From: Phytophthora hibernalis
Lineage: Eukaryota > Oomycota > Peronosporomycetes > Peronosporales > Peronosporaceae
Assembly: GCA_012656075.1 (NCBI GenBank)
Contig: JAAKBF010000207.1
Location: forward strand, 186,001-250,000
Direction of reading: 5' to 3'
Length of the DNA: 64,000 nt
Shown here: piece by piece, positions 10,497 to 21,786 of the stretch
How the letters are laid out: every line of letters starts with the position of its first letter
How positions within the stretch are numbered: position 1 is the stretch's first letter
The notes under the pieces: generated by a model
The model's input: only the letters and a program-made list of their open reading frames with translations
The model's database searches: none
Told to the model about the DNA's origin: nothing
Made by a program: the position numbers and the translations under genes

Positions 10497-12186
10497 CTTA
10501 ATATCTGTTGCGGAAATACTGAATGCCTGTTACTGCCGAAAACACTGAATACCTGTTGTTGTTCGGATTAGGTATGAGTACAGCAAGATTTATTCAGTGC
10601 TGAAAATCTGTTATTATGAAGGAAACTGAAGCAAATATGAAATGATTTCGTGCCATCTTCAAAGACACTGAAAAGATCATGAGCCATCTTCAGGGTTAGC
10701 GAGTCCCGATGTTTCGGGCCCGGACGATGCCTTGGACAAGCTCTTCGACTTGGTAATATAGAAGATCACCGTGTATGTAGAACACACTCCATTTGAAAAC
10801 GCCGTCGTCGTCAGACAATCGACATCCTGCCACCTGACCCACCCTGTGCTCTCGAAATTGAGCCTCATCATCTGCCACATCGAACACTTCAACATATGGC
10901 CAGCGAAGCGGGCGCCCCGGTTGCTCTGTAAACAAAGAAATGAGCCTGTTGATGCTGAAAAAGTCTACAGACGAAGGATCCTCAAAAGTGAGAGCGCCCC
11001 CGATTCGTCTTGGTCTACCTGGTGGACCTCGCATTGAAATGCGTTGCATCGCTGTCGATAGATCTAGCTTCTCGAGAAGGTGCAGCGATGCGATAACATG
11101 TGCGCACACCCAACCAGAGTGCATATATCGTTTGCATGTGCACCGAAGCGCATTTCTCACAAGCACCACCTACAATAAGCCCATCCAAACATTTTTTTGC
11201 GCAACCCACCATAAAACTTTAAAGTACTTACATCAGCACGTTGCCATGTTGGTGTCATCTTGAAAACAGGGAGGTCGCCGTGATGGTGTCGGTGTAATAC
11301 GTACATATCCGACTAGGACTGATCCTGTTAGGATGAAACGGATCCGGTCGTTTTCCAGAGCGCTGAAACCACTGCTACTCAGAAACTACTGCTACACAGG
11401 CACTGCCTTTCGCTGAAGTCGGCCTTGCGGGCTAAATTTGCTCGTGCTGCTACGACTGTAGAAATCGCTGCCTGTGCAGCCGAACTCTTGCTTCATCCTG
11501 CTGCATCCTGCTGTTGCTTCTGTACAATCAATATATGTTGCATGAAGGTACCCTGGCGGTGAAAAATCTGAGCGCTGCTGCCGAGACTGTAAGCCAAGAA
11601 GAAAATATATGTACGTTAGAAGGTAGCCTCTGCTTATAAAACCTAAGGGCAAAGGTAGGCTAGGCGGACATGCGCTGCACGCGCTGGGATATAGAGCTTA
11701 CACTCGCGTCACATCCGTCAAACCCAGTCCTTCATGTGTAATCCCTTGCAACCCCGGAGTCACCGTAGTTTCTCCTTCCTGTGGAAGTCCGGCAAAGGCA
11801 ATGACGTGTAGTAACGGCGACGACTCGGCAAGTCGCAACTCAGGGTAGCACGATAGCGAGTACGCGTTTGTTGCCCGTGTTTGAATCAAAGTCCATTGCT
11901 TTTGGGTTCTGCTTCAGGATGCTATTGGCAATTGTACTCGTACATCACCACGCCTGCAATAACACTACAGTACTTCAATATAAAACTTGCATGTAATGAA
12001 ATATTCTTAACGTTACCAAAATAATGTCAACTTTGATTGCTGAAAACAAGTGACAGGTTTTCAGCCCTTAATATATGTTGCTTTAGTGTCACCTAAACCC
12101 CGTAACAGGCATTCAGACTGTGGTAACAGGTTTTCAGTGTTTTCAGAAGTAACAGGTCATTCAGTGTTTCCGCAACAGATATTAAG
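10497..12186. mobile_element. Decayed Mutator-like element with terminal inverted repeats and a SWIM remnant
   Basis: The two ends are imperfect inverted repeats of about 60 bp. The left end (10497-10558) starts CTTAATATCTGTTGCGGAAA and the right end (12125-12186) finishes with its near complement; both repeat the words CTGTTACT and AAACACTGAA. A SWIM zinc-finger coding remnant lies inside. I could not find a clear target-site duplication, so the element is probably old. It sits between lipases 2 and 3. Confidence 0.6.
10696..11169 (-). pseudogene. SWIM zinc-finger fragment of a MULE-type transposase
   Basis: The frame begins near a SWIM motif, CTCKRYMHSGWVCAHVIA (CxC...CxH), followed by a Gly-Pro-Arg-rich GPPGRPRRIGGAL and an acidic segment with an aromatic FKWSVFYIHGDLLYYQVEELV end. 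SWIM fingers sit C-terminal to the DDE domain in Mutator-like transposases. No DDE catalytic region is readable upstream, so this is a C-terminal remnant. It lies inside the 10497-12186 inverted-repeat element. An open frame at 11698-11889 in the same element is unassigned. Confidence 0.55.
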
Positions 12187-12300
12187 TAGCAACCAACATT
12201 GCAAATGTTGTCATTCACCGAAATGGTTACGAATTATTTTCTTACTACCGGTACTTTCACGATGTTTGAATCATACAATGTCCAGTTTTTAGTACCCTCA

Positions 12301-13574
12301 TTAGTATCCGACGTCGACGTACTTGGCGATCTGGGTGAGCAGGTCTTGGTAGATTAGCTCGTTGGCGTTGTAACCCCACGTAAAGTCCAAGTGGTTGTAC
12401 GCGACGCTTTGGTCGGTGAGGATGGTTGCGCTGGTAAGACCTACGCGAAGTTGCTCCACGTCTGTGCTCGTGGCCAGCCAGTCGTCGGAGCCTGTGTAAA
12501 GTCCCATTCGCGGGTATTCGATGGCCCAGAGGTCAAAGTTGGGCGGCTCGAACGCACCGTACACAGCCTTGTTCTTGCAGATGATCTTTGAGCAGAGGTT
12601 AAGTCCCAGAGCTTGCAAGCAGCTGCACCCATAGTCATAGTAACGGAAGGTGTTGTCACGGATACCCTGCGCGAAGTGTGCCATGTTCTTCACCGATGTC
12701 CCTGCAGGAGTCTGGGAAATGTACACCTGCAACCGCGTCGTGTTGACATTGTCCGAAGGTCCCGTCAGAGCGTTGATGATGGAGCCACAGGCCTGGTCCA
12801 CGAAGGCACACGCGTACTTGGCCAGAATGCCCTGGATAAGCCAATTGGTCTCCCAAAAGCACCAACACCCAGGATAGTGAACAGGACATCCAAGTACGTA
12901 TCGGCCATGAGCTCGAAGATCGGAGAAGTGATGTGACCGAGGTACGAGACTGGAGCAAGCGCACCGAAGTACGACACCTTCTTGGCGAGGTCTTGGTCCA
13001 CCGAGAAGCCAGCGAACGCCTGCATGGTGCCTTCACTATGACCCACGTAGCTCAAGGTAGCGTGGCCCGTGGTGTCCAGTACGTAGTTGATCATGGCTGG
13101 CATGTCGTTCAGCGCCATCTCCTGCCACGAAAAGGCCCAATACTCGTCGTCGTCCGTGGTGTACGTCACGTGCTGGTTCGACCACGTTGTGCCGCGGTTG
13201 TTGCCGAGCCAGACGTCGTACCCAGCGTCCGCCAGCACGAACGCCAAGCTTTGGTTGCGGAAGTTACACACGAACGTGAAGCTGCTGTCGAGCAGGCCAT
13301 GGATGAGATACACAGCCGGCTTGTTGGCCGCGGCCGACGCGTTCAGTTGACTTTCCGTGTACGTCTTGGGCAGGCGGTACATGGTAAGGATGTAGTCGTC
13401 CGAGGTCGTGACCTTGTGCTCCTCGACGTTGTAGCCGCGGGCTTCCACGATCTGCATGACAGTGAGTCCATCGTCAGGGTCCACGTACGCCTGAGCCACT
13501 TGTTGTTCGGCTCGAGCAACCACGAGAATCACGCTCCAGGTCAGCAGCAGTGCCAGGCCGCGATGCATCGACAT
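12301..13574 (-). CDS. Secreted acid lipase (lipase 3), one frameshift
   Basis: Third member of the lipase family, about 424 residues once read across a break. Signal peptide MSMHRGLALLLTWSVILVVA, then HKVTTSDDYILTMYRLPK, LIHGLLDSSF, DVWLGNNRGTTWS and the nucleophile GHSEG in the first frame. After the AAAA run at 12855-12858 (TTTT on the coding strand) the frame changes and continues with WLIQGILAKYACAF, the family's TPAGTSVKNMAHFAQGIRD, catalytic Asp in GSDDWLAT and His in NHLDFTWGYNA, ending VDVGY. One missing T explains the switch. All catalytic residues are present. It starts about 0.8 kb from DNAAF4, on the opposite strand. Confidence 0.88.
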
Positions 13575-14390
13575 GTCCGTCGTGAGCTACAGTATATGCA
13601 AATTGCGTTGTGGTGTCCAAGCGACGGCATCCATCAAGGAACTCACTTTCGCGGTGCAAATCACGTCATGAAGGCGACCAGGTGGCGCGCAGTTTTCCTG
13701 ACACTTGGATGGATACCTCTCAGCCGGCGGGACAAGAGACTCTGTCAACGGACCAGAAGCGCAAAGCTCTGCACTTGTGTCAACGTGAAAGTCTCCGCTT
13801 GGCGTCATCGCGGCCCGATTCGCGGGAACGTGCATCTAGGGTATCTGCCTCGTTCGCGCAGTTTCGCCAGACGCGACGTTGAAGCTGCCAAGACACCGGG
13901 GCAATGCGAAGATGGCCACGATGTGCGTCCATACGCTTTTCGGTGCATCGGCCATTGGTGTGGCTTCGGGAAATTGACTACACTGCATCAACACAGCCGA
14001 TTTGATCACAGTGATGAGCTCTTTGATCCCACACACGAAGAGGAGGCACTGCTTTTACATGTATCCGAGGCAGCTTCGGTCACCGCTTTTTGAAGTCATG
14101 GGCCCACATCGCTTGAGTCCATGTAAGAAGCAGTTTCAAGTCAACTCAAACCGAGGCGGGGGTTCTCCACACACACTGATGGTGTCTGCCTTGATGATAC
14201 AGCTCCTTTAGCCCAGGAACCTCGGTAAACACGACAGCAGCTTCGCGCTGGTCGCCGAAATTGGACCGTGGTAATCAACGAGCCGCACAATCAGCCGAGA
14301 TCTTGAAGCGTCCCGTAGACTCGAGCGGACGCGGCCGAAAGATACTCCATCAAACCATTCCAGCTTCGTTCGAGTACCAAGGAAGCCAAA
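13575..14390. other. Divergent intergenic region
   Basis: This lies between lipase 3 (minus) and DNAAF4 (plus). The open frames seen are antisense extensions or lack any motif. No repeat with matched ends was found. Confidence 0.45.
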
Positions 14391-16781
14391 ATGCCGCTGG
14401 TACCTCGATACACGTGGGAGGAAGACGCTTCCAGCCTCGCAATGGAGCTGTATCTGCCGGGGACGGCGCTGCGGAACATTGACATCTACGGTAGGGACCG
14501 GCTCAGGAAAGATCCGTCTTCATGATCCACAGCTATGCTAAACTGTTGTTGTGTGTGGCTATGCTCCATCGCCAAATAGTGAGCGACCTGGTGGTGAAAG
14601 TCAATGTCGCACCGTACGTGCTGCTTCTGGACCTTCAGGACGCAGTGGACGACGCATCTGCAGTTGTGAAAAGTATCCCGGCATCGAACTTGCTGCGGAT
14701 CTCTCTGAAGAAACGAGAGCCCCGAGTGTGGGGCGACCTGCAGTTTCAAGACACCAAATCATCTCTAAGAGAACGACGCGATGCTTCGATGGAGCGCAAA
14801 CAAGCGAGCGAGACTGCGTTGGGTGAAAGGAGGAAGGAGCGCAAACACCAGGAGGAGAAGGAGACCTTGCGAGCGCAGATGGCTGTTGATGACACCAATC
14901 GCCAAATCCTCACCGACCTCAAGGCGGAGGAAAAAGAGCGTGAAGAGGTATACACCACGTTTCTTTGTTGTGGGCATGCTGTGCATTTTGACAACATTTT
15001 TTTGGCTTGATAGCGGAGTTTGTACGAGTCTTTTCGAGATCTTCAAGCGCAGAAGCAAGGACAAAAGCAGAAACGGAATCATGACCAAGTCACGACTAGC
15101 AACCAGGATACTCATACGAGCACGCTAAGAGATGAAGGCCCGTCGCCAACAACGGAGAAGGCAAAGAAGAAAGTATCTTTTGCCGCTTCACCTCACGAAA
15201 AGTCGATTCTCTCGATCGAACGGACAACCAAGAGGATGAAGTGATTGAATTGACTGAAGATGGCATTTTCGACATTTCAAGTGCTAAACCAACAGCGACA
15301 GTCGGGGAAGAATTTCTTGCTGCTGAACTGGATGAAGATCAGGCAACAGAGCCAAGCAAATCAACGAGGTTAGCTCGAGACGAAACGATTGAAGCGAGCA
15401 ATAAGTTGGATGCTCCGGAGGTAGAAGACAAGCTCGAGCTTCCGCCACCTCGTGAATGCATACAGTCAGAAATCCGCTTCACGCCTCGAGTGTTTCCGAC
15501 GCCTTCGCGAGAATCCAAAGCTGCAGAGGAGGAGGACTGGCTAATCAAGAACCGGAAGCACGTCAACTCACATAAGGGTCTCAACCGCTCGTCGGAGTAC
15601 GACATTAGCGAAACAGACCGTGCGTCACGTATAAATATTTGATGGCTTGGTCGCAGAATGCACTAACGATGATGTGTACTTGCTGTGCGTTGTAGCTATG
15701 TGGCTAAAAGCAAAAGGTGACGACTTTTTCCACTCGAAGGACTTCCGGAGTGCTACGAATGCGTACGCTGAGGCCATTTCGGCAACACCCAGAGAAAATA
15801 CTGATCTGATTGCAATCTGCCTATCGAATCGTGCGGCATGTTTGCTTCAACTTGGAGGGTTTGAGGTGCGATATTTTCAATCCCATTCCACGCACTAAAC
15901 CAAACTGACAACAAATCGGCGAACGTCGTTTCTCTTTGTTACCAGGAATGCATTTCGGATTGTTCAAAAGCCCTCTCGTATTTACCAGATACTCGCTCCA
16001 CGGACGGAAACTCTACCATGCTGAAGCACTACCGCCTCAAGCTGAAACTCTTCGTTCGTCGTGGCACTGCGAACTGTCGGGTTGGTCAATACAGCCAGGC
16101 TAAAGCAGACTACGGAGTCGCGTGCTCGATGGATAACCAGAATCCACAGCTCCGAGATGATTTTATGGAGCTTGTTGCGATGGAGAAGGCTCATGAGCTC
16201 AAACAGTCAGGGGACAATCTTTTCAGGGAGGGCAGGGATCTTGTCCAAGCTGTTCAGATGTACTCGGACTCGTTGCGGCTGAGCCCTCTGTCAATTGCAT
16301 GTCTGTCGAATCGAGCTGCATGCTACTTGATGCAACACGCTGCAAAAGAATGCATCGAAGACTGCACGCGAGCGCTGGAACTTCTACAGCAAAACTCTAA
16401 TTCTGTCGGAAATTTGGGGCAAGAGCACGGACTCGCGCTCTTCTCCATCGGCCCTGCCGCTGGGTCACCTCAGCGTCGAGCATGGGTTGTGAAGACACTT
16501 GTGAGACGCGGTGCGGCCTATTTATCCATGCGAGATCTGGATAAAGGTGCGTTGCTCATTATCTTTGAAAAGCTTTAGCTGACGAGAATTATCTAACTGA
16601 AACGTTCTTTTGCCATGGCCTATATGTGCGATCAGCCGAGCAAGACTACGCTGCAAGTGTCGAACTGGATCCATCCAACGAAGCGCTCAAGGCAGATCTG
16701 GCTAAGGTTCGGAATGAACAGCAACAGAAAGAGTCGAAGCTTGACGAGTCGTTGTTGACGCCGACTCCGCTCCATGCCTAA
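14391..16781 (+). CDS. DNAAF4: DNAAF4 (DYX1C1), dynein axonemal assembly factor
   Basis: A cytoplasmic co-chaperone that helps preassemble axonemal dynein arms, so it marks zoospore flagella. Six exons can be read: 14391-14490, 14580-14947, 15014-15619, 15696-15865, 15946-16546 and 16636-16781, with matching splice phases. Exons 1-2 give a p23/CS domain (MPLVPRYTWEEDASSLAMEL... VVKVNVAPYVLLLDL) and a charged helix rich in RKE. Exon 3 contains the family motif RFTPRVFPTPSRES followed by EEEDWL. Exons 4-6 hold TPR repeats (WLKAKGDDFFHSKDF, LSNRAACLLQLGGFE, VRRGTANCRVGQYSQA), with more TPR units than the human protein. The frame shifts once in exon 3 at the AAAA run at 15198, which one extra A would fix. 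Domain order matches the animal protein. Confidence 0.88.
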
Positions 16782-16901
16782 CCTTAGATATGACACAGAT
16801 CATCTACATGTAGTGCTTGGTTCAAATACTGGACACTGCATGCAGGCAAGAATGAAAGAAGCCCGGCAACAAGTAGTACAACCTAGCTCGTTCTGCTGCG
16901 C

Positions 16902-18251
16902 TTAAAGCAAACCTAGTGAGAGGTTCGGAAGAGATACGTTTAATCTCTGACCCCGGCTAGTTGGTTGTGTACTGCACTGACCAGCTTCCTCGTCGACCTC
17001 GTTCTCTTCTCGTACAGGACACAAATGGTCAAGCTTCCACACTGGTGTAACTTTCGCTTGTGGTGGTGAAGGAGAAGAACGCGCTAACGAAGTTGTGACT
17101 ACTTGTGCACAGTAGGCAAAGAGGTTACCTGCACTTCGCTTGGGCACAGGTGTGTCTTTACGACGTCCGCTGTCGACTGAAGGCAGGCCGTCCAGTACAA
17201 TGGAATGTCCACCCGAAGGTTTGAACACGACTTCCGCCAGCCGACTGGATGGCGATGGCGCGGTGTACTCGACATAGTTGAAACCTTTGCTTGGTTCGCC
17301 TTTAGCCCGATTCCGACCGGGTGCAGGAGGAGGGAGGGACTCCATTGCTTCGCAAATGCTGTTCACCTGTATCTCAAAGGATTCGGGGATAGGATCCTGT
17401 AACACAAAGTTATTGCTTGGCACCATGGGAGGTCCTCGGCACTCCTGAACATTTGTTGCGAGGCTTGTACCTCCGGTCCAAAGCGTGTATGGCACATTGC
17501 TAGTGTGTGGCGAAACCCTGAGCTCAAGATCGTGATTTACAGGAAGAGGAGGGCGTTCAGTGTGTGTTGCTCGCTGAACCTGGCGCATCCAAGTCGATAC
17601 CCGGGTCAGGACGCCTCGGACTTTGCGGGCATTTTCCGCCGCTTGTTGCTGTTCTCGCGACACCGCTTGCAAGTGCGTTCTTAATTGCTGTTCAATTTCT
17701 CTGTGGGTTTCAATAGCGTGCTGTAGCTTCGTCTCCAGGTCACGAATGTCTTGGGCATGTTTGGTTTCCATCACTGCCAGTCGTTGCGCGAGAGCCGTGT
17801 TCTCGTTGCGAAGTCGATGCAGCTCACCTTCACCACGATCAACCTCACGCCTGGCTGGAGATACGCTCAAGTCCTCCCTGTCCACCTGCTGGGGCCCCTC
17901 GTCATCTTGATTGTTGTCTTCATCCCGCGCCCAATCCATTGCAGACTTTCCGACCACGACGTCCTTATCCACGGAATCCAACTTATCTTGCCAATCGACG
18001 TCCGGTGCGTTGATTGAAAAGAGCGGCGCTGCAGCTGGCAAGCTCCGTGGGGTCGAGATAGGCTCTGCCATCGGATTGAGCGCGTTCTGACTTGCGTCGC
18101 ACTGGACCAAAGAAAAATGGGCCTCCTGCATGCCATCGAGAGTTCCGCTAGCTCTACAACTCCATCGCAGCGGATAAGATCCATTCGCATCAACGTGCAG
18201 CGCTTCATGTTCACAAGGACCACAATTCCGTTTGTCGGCCACATCGACCAA
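16902..18251 (-). CDS. Unknown coiled-coil protein
   Basis: An intact 449-residue frame with no recognised domain. It has an N-terminal Cys-containing segment (NCGPCEHEALH), an acidic region (about residues 105-135), a coiled coil of about 80 residues starting at RGEGELHRLRNENTALAQRL, then a Pro/Ser-rich, probably disordered C-terminal half. No signal peptide or membrane segment is seen. It converges with DNAAF4 (120 bp between stops). It could be a cytoskeletal or centrosomal protein, which is a guess from the coiled coil only. Confidence 0.65.
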   Translation of the reverse strand: MVDVADKRNCGPCEHEALHVDANGSYPLRWSCRASGTLDGMQEAHFSLVQCDASQNALNPMAEPISTPRSLPAAAPLFSINAPDVDWQDKLDSVDKDVVVGKSAMDWARDEDNNQDDEGPQQVDREDLSVSPARREVDRGEGELHRLRNENTALAQRLAVMETKHAQDIRDLETKLQHAIETHREIEQQLRTHLQAVSREQQQAAENARKVRGVLTRVSTWMRQVQRATHTERPPLPVNHDLELRVSPHTSNVPYTLWTGGTSLATNVQECRGPPMVPSNNFVLQDPIPESFEIQVNSICEAMESLPPPAPGRNRAKGEPSKGFNYVEYTAPSPSSRLAEVVFKPSGGHSIVLDGLPSVDSGRRKDTPVPKRSAGNLFAYCAQVVTTSLARSSPSPPQAKVTPVWKLDHLCPVREENEVDEEAGQCSTQPTSRGQRLNVSLPNLSLGLL

Positions 18252-18930
18252 TGAGATCAGCTATCTGCGCGAATCCAACCAGGAACGAGATCAAGTGACC
18301 GCAGTCCCGAAAATAGCGTTCTTGTATGCCCTGCAGTGGACTATCGTCAATTATTTAGCTTCGCCGACGTCGACGCCCGAAATACCCAGTGTAACGCTGG
18401 AAGTGTCGTTGAAGTTCAGAATTACGCGCCCGTCGCGTTGTACTGTACAACGTACAATTTGTACAGCGTTGAGCCCGCTTACGCCAAGCTTCACGTCAAT
18501 TTCGTTCGAGGCCAATTTGGCTCGATTGGCAAACCGTCGACGCGGTTTTAACGGTTTTGCCAGTCGTCTGCAGGACGCGTGCAATGAGGCGTCCAAATCT
18601 GTTCGCAGCCTACACTGACCGCTTTGAGCGACTGCCGCTTTCAGCGCCAACGTGGCAGCAGAGACAAATCGCCAGCCCGACCACGTAAGTCGCTTTACGC
18701 CGTTGAAGTTCCGTTTCTACCCGTCCATCGTCCCATCGCATGCATTTCATCAGGATACAGGGGGCCACGTCATGCGCTGAGTGGCTCCAGCGCCTTCATT
18801 TCCCGTTCATAACGATGGGTTATCAAATATCACAGCGCAATGAGCCTAACTGCAGTGGACAAGAGTCGGGCCTGGCGGACCGTAAAGCACTTGACTTCGT
18901 TGACCCCACTCGTAGCTCCGCTCAGTTCCA
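18252..18930. other. Divergent region with unassigned open stretches
   Basis: This lies between the coiled-coil gene and the PRA1 gene. A plus-strand frame at 18336-18551 reads like protein (SVVEVQNYAPVALYCTTYNL) but ends without a splice donor I trust. It may be a gene relic or chance. I see no repeat. Confidence 0.3.
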
Positions 18931-19827
18931 ATGCCTCCCATGCTCAACAGCAGTGCTATCTACGCGCACGTGTCGCCGCCTCGAGTGCGCAAAATGAACG
19001 TCGACTACAGCAGCAGCAGCAGCAACGACAGTCGCGACGTCGGCAGCGTCCTCCTCGAGACGCTGCAGCAGCGCGTGGCGCTCACGTCGCTGCGCTCGCT
19101 CATGAGCTGCACCGGCATCGGCGAGACGGAGCCGCTCAACCTGCCGCCACAGCACCGCCTGCTCTTGCGCATGAAGACGAACGTCAACTACTTCCTGACC
19201 AACTATGTGTTGTTCACCGTCGGCGTTTTCGCCTTCCTGCTGTACGACTCCTTGCAACTGCAATGGGATGAAGGTGCTGGAAGGCTGACAGGACTTGTTG
19301 TGCTGTGCTGCAGGTTGTTCTTCCACCCGATTCAATTGGTGGTGTGTGTCATTGTGGCCTACGGGTGGCACGTGTTTCTCACCAAGAAGGAGATCCCGAC
19401 GGACAAGTTCGAGGTCTTTGGCCGACGACTCAGCGAGCAGGACATTCTGCTTGCAGCGACAGGATGTACGTTGACTGTATTTTCTCTGCTAGCTGTTGTT
19501 GTGGCGGATATGGGTTTGACGATGTTGATGTTTTTGTGCAGCGACCATGGTGTTCCTGCTCGGCTTCGTTCTGCCGACCGTCATCTTCGTGCTGTCGGTC
19601 TCGTACGTCTTAGCTGTCCGCACCACTGGTGTCCTGTCACACTGGTGGGTTTTCATCTCTAACATGCATCACGCCTTCTCTTCTCCTTTCCTTTCCCTTT
19701 TCCTTTCATTTGCAGATCGCTGGCTAGCGCTACGCACGCATTGCTGCGCAACAATCGACTCAAAGACGACTCAATTGATGCCCGGCAAGGTCCAGCATCT
19801 TCGTCCGAGGTCGAAAAGTTGGTGTAA
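18931..19827 (+). CDS. PRA1/Yip3 family prenylated Rab acceptor-like membrane protein
   Basis: Small ER/Golgi membrane proteins of this family interact with prenylated Rab GTPases and vesicle cargo. The sequence shows the PRA1 pattern: an N-terminal cytosolic part (LRSLMSCTGIGETEPLNLPPQ), the conserved NVNYFLTNYVLF, two hydrophobic pairs (about residues 100-145 and, in exon 2, MVFLLGFVLPTVIFVLSVSYVLAV) and a short charged tail (HALLRNNRLKDD) ending at 19827. Exon 1 is 18931-19465, exon 2 starts at 19542 and the last exon near 19716. The second intron's phase does not fit cleanly, so a small sequence error or a different site is possible. The real start may be the Met at 18994. Confidence 0.75.
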
Positions 19828-20045
19828 ATAAATGGCTTGCGCTCAGCCACTCTGTACTTACCAAATCTAGTTCAATAGCGCAACCGCGGTCGCGACCGCA
19901 AACAGATCCAGCCATTCGTGGACACTGGCTTCAGGAGATGAAGTGCGATGGCACATTTCGCCTCTCAGAGGTTTTGTATGCTCGTTACCATTGATACGTT
20001 TATTAATCCAAATCACGTTCATACTCTGTTGCTGTTGCGGTGCTT

Positions 20046-21691
20046 TTAATCGAGCTGCTTTTTGATGAATCTGACCGTATCACCTTGCTCGTTGTAGCCC
20101 ATTTGCCGGGTGTGCATGAGCACATTCGCCAATACGGGGATTTTAAAGACCAGGAACGGGAATGAGAACAGCCCGTACGCAGTTCGTATCCAGTAGAATA
20201 ATGCCTGCCGCTGCCACGACTCGAACGGGAGCCAGAGCACGAGACCGGCCAGAGCCATGATCACAATGAAAGAGACCGTCTCGTATCCGCAGAACTTCAT
20301 GAGATAGCCACCGCGATTCAGGTGCACTTCGTTGCCAAACGCATCGTGGAAGACACTTTGTTCTCGCAGCTCCATTGACTTCGTGTGGTACAATGCTGAC
20401 TCTTGCGGTCGATCTGTGTATGGTAAGCGGAAAAATGCCGCCCAAACGAGCACGATCTGCAGCACGAAAAAGCACGCTGTCCCTTCACTCAGCGCCGGAC
20501 CGCCTCCATTTTGGCAAGCGAGCATTGAGCCTAGCACGACGCACTTCACGTACATAAAAATCCCAAAATCATGTGCAAGACCCCAAGCGTGATAAACTGC
20601 GCCGCCTTGAAACCTACGATGAACTGGCACAATTGATGCTCGTTTGTCTTGTCCTTGATGACGAAGAGGAAAATCCACCACAGCTGGCCCACCACCGGCA
20701 ACAGCCCCACACATGTGTACGCGAGGCACCACGGGTCCTTGAACGACCGCCAAATAGTCTTATCGTGCGGGAACAAGTGATGCAACACGTGCCCTCGAAG
20801 ACGACGGAACGGGCTAAACCTGCGATTGGCTACTGGAACAATATCTCCTCGGCCGCTTGGTGGTGCACTTCCGCCACCATTGTTTCCTTCGCAGCTTTCT
20901 CCAGCGCACTTGTAGGCGAATCCTGACCAAATAGATCCCGCGTCTTGCGGAAGATCTCCATCTTGACATCCGGCATGAATTGTTCAATGCCAATGTCAAT
21001 GTTCGTCTTCAGCACACAACAACAGCCCAAGGTCAGCACTCCTCTTCCCTTTCCATCACGAAGTACCTACCTTTAGATAACTCGGCATATCAGGATCCTT
21101 CATTGCCTGCTTCAATCTCGCCGCCACAATATCCAGTGCACTCTCCAGCACTTTCCTCACTGTGCGCTGCATTGCAAACTGCACCTCGTCTTTCGTGTCC
21201 TTGGCGATATGGTTCAGTCTTTTACCCGTCGACACGATCATGGTACTGGTGCTGCCCACAATGCCACTCCACGCGGTCGGCAACTTCTCGGCCGCATCCG
21301 CCGCGCGCTCCGCCGCGTCCAGCACCTGCCGCTCCGGGAAAATGTCTGGGAACACGCGCTTGTATTCCTGCGCGAAGAGCTGCACGTCTCGCATCAGCAG
21401 CTCCGTGTCCGTGTCTAGTCCGTCGTCGCTGCCGAAGCTGAGCCGTCTCTGCTGCTGCTTCTTGCTCAGGTTGCGCCAGAAGCGCCGCATCTCCAGACGC
21501 TGCTGGGCTGATAGCTGCGGCATCGTCTCCATGACCTGGAAGAAGAGCTGCGAGGTCACGGGCCTCTCCGCCGACGCCAGCTCCTGGTCCTCCAGCTCCT
21601 CGCGCTCCTGCAGGAACGAGAAGACGAACACGCCCGCCGACATGGCCACGGCGCCGTACAGCAGCCGCCCACGCACCAGCGAGTCCAGCAT
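20046..21691 (-). CDS. Multi-pass membrane protein with long soluble N-terminus, unknown
   Basis: The ATG at 21691 begins MLDSLVRGRLLYGAVAMS, a hydrophobic N-terminal segment. A soluble, Gln/Arg-rich helical part follows (LSKKQQQRRLSF; VRKVLESALDIVAARLKQAM). An intron (donor GTAGGT near 21070) leads to a second exon with IGIEQFMPDVKMEIFRKTRDLFG. After a frame change near 20845 come RRLRGHVLHHLFPHDKTIWRSFKDPW and at least five hydrophobic segments. Another frame change at the CCC run at 20562 is a one-base homopolymer fault. It ends YNEQGDTVRFIKKQLD. The three pieces share strand, order and spacing, so I read them as one gene; they could be two. No family was recognised. Confidence 0.6.
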
Positions 21692-21786
21692 AATTGTAAA
21701 CTGTTTTCTAGATGACAAGTTGGTGTGGTATACATGGATATTGTGTTTGACAGGTAAATAAATATTTTGGCTCACAATTGAAGAAG

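Noticed and set aside
12933..14093. 386-codon plus-strand open frame
   Set aside because: Most of it is antisense to lipase 3; the remainder has no motif. Lipase 3 is supported by full catalytic residues on the other strand.
18840..19371. Open frames overlapping the PRA1 gene in other frames
   Set aside because: Gln/Arg or Ala/Arg repeats from translating the serine-codon run out of frame; the PRA1 frame has the real membrane pattern.
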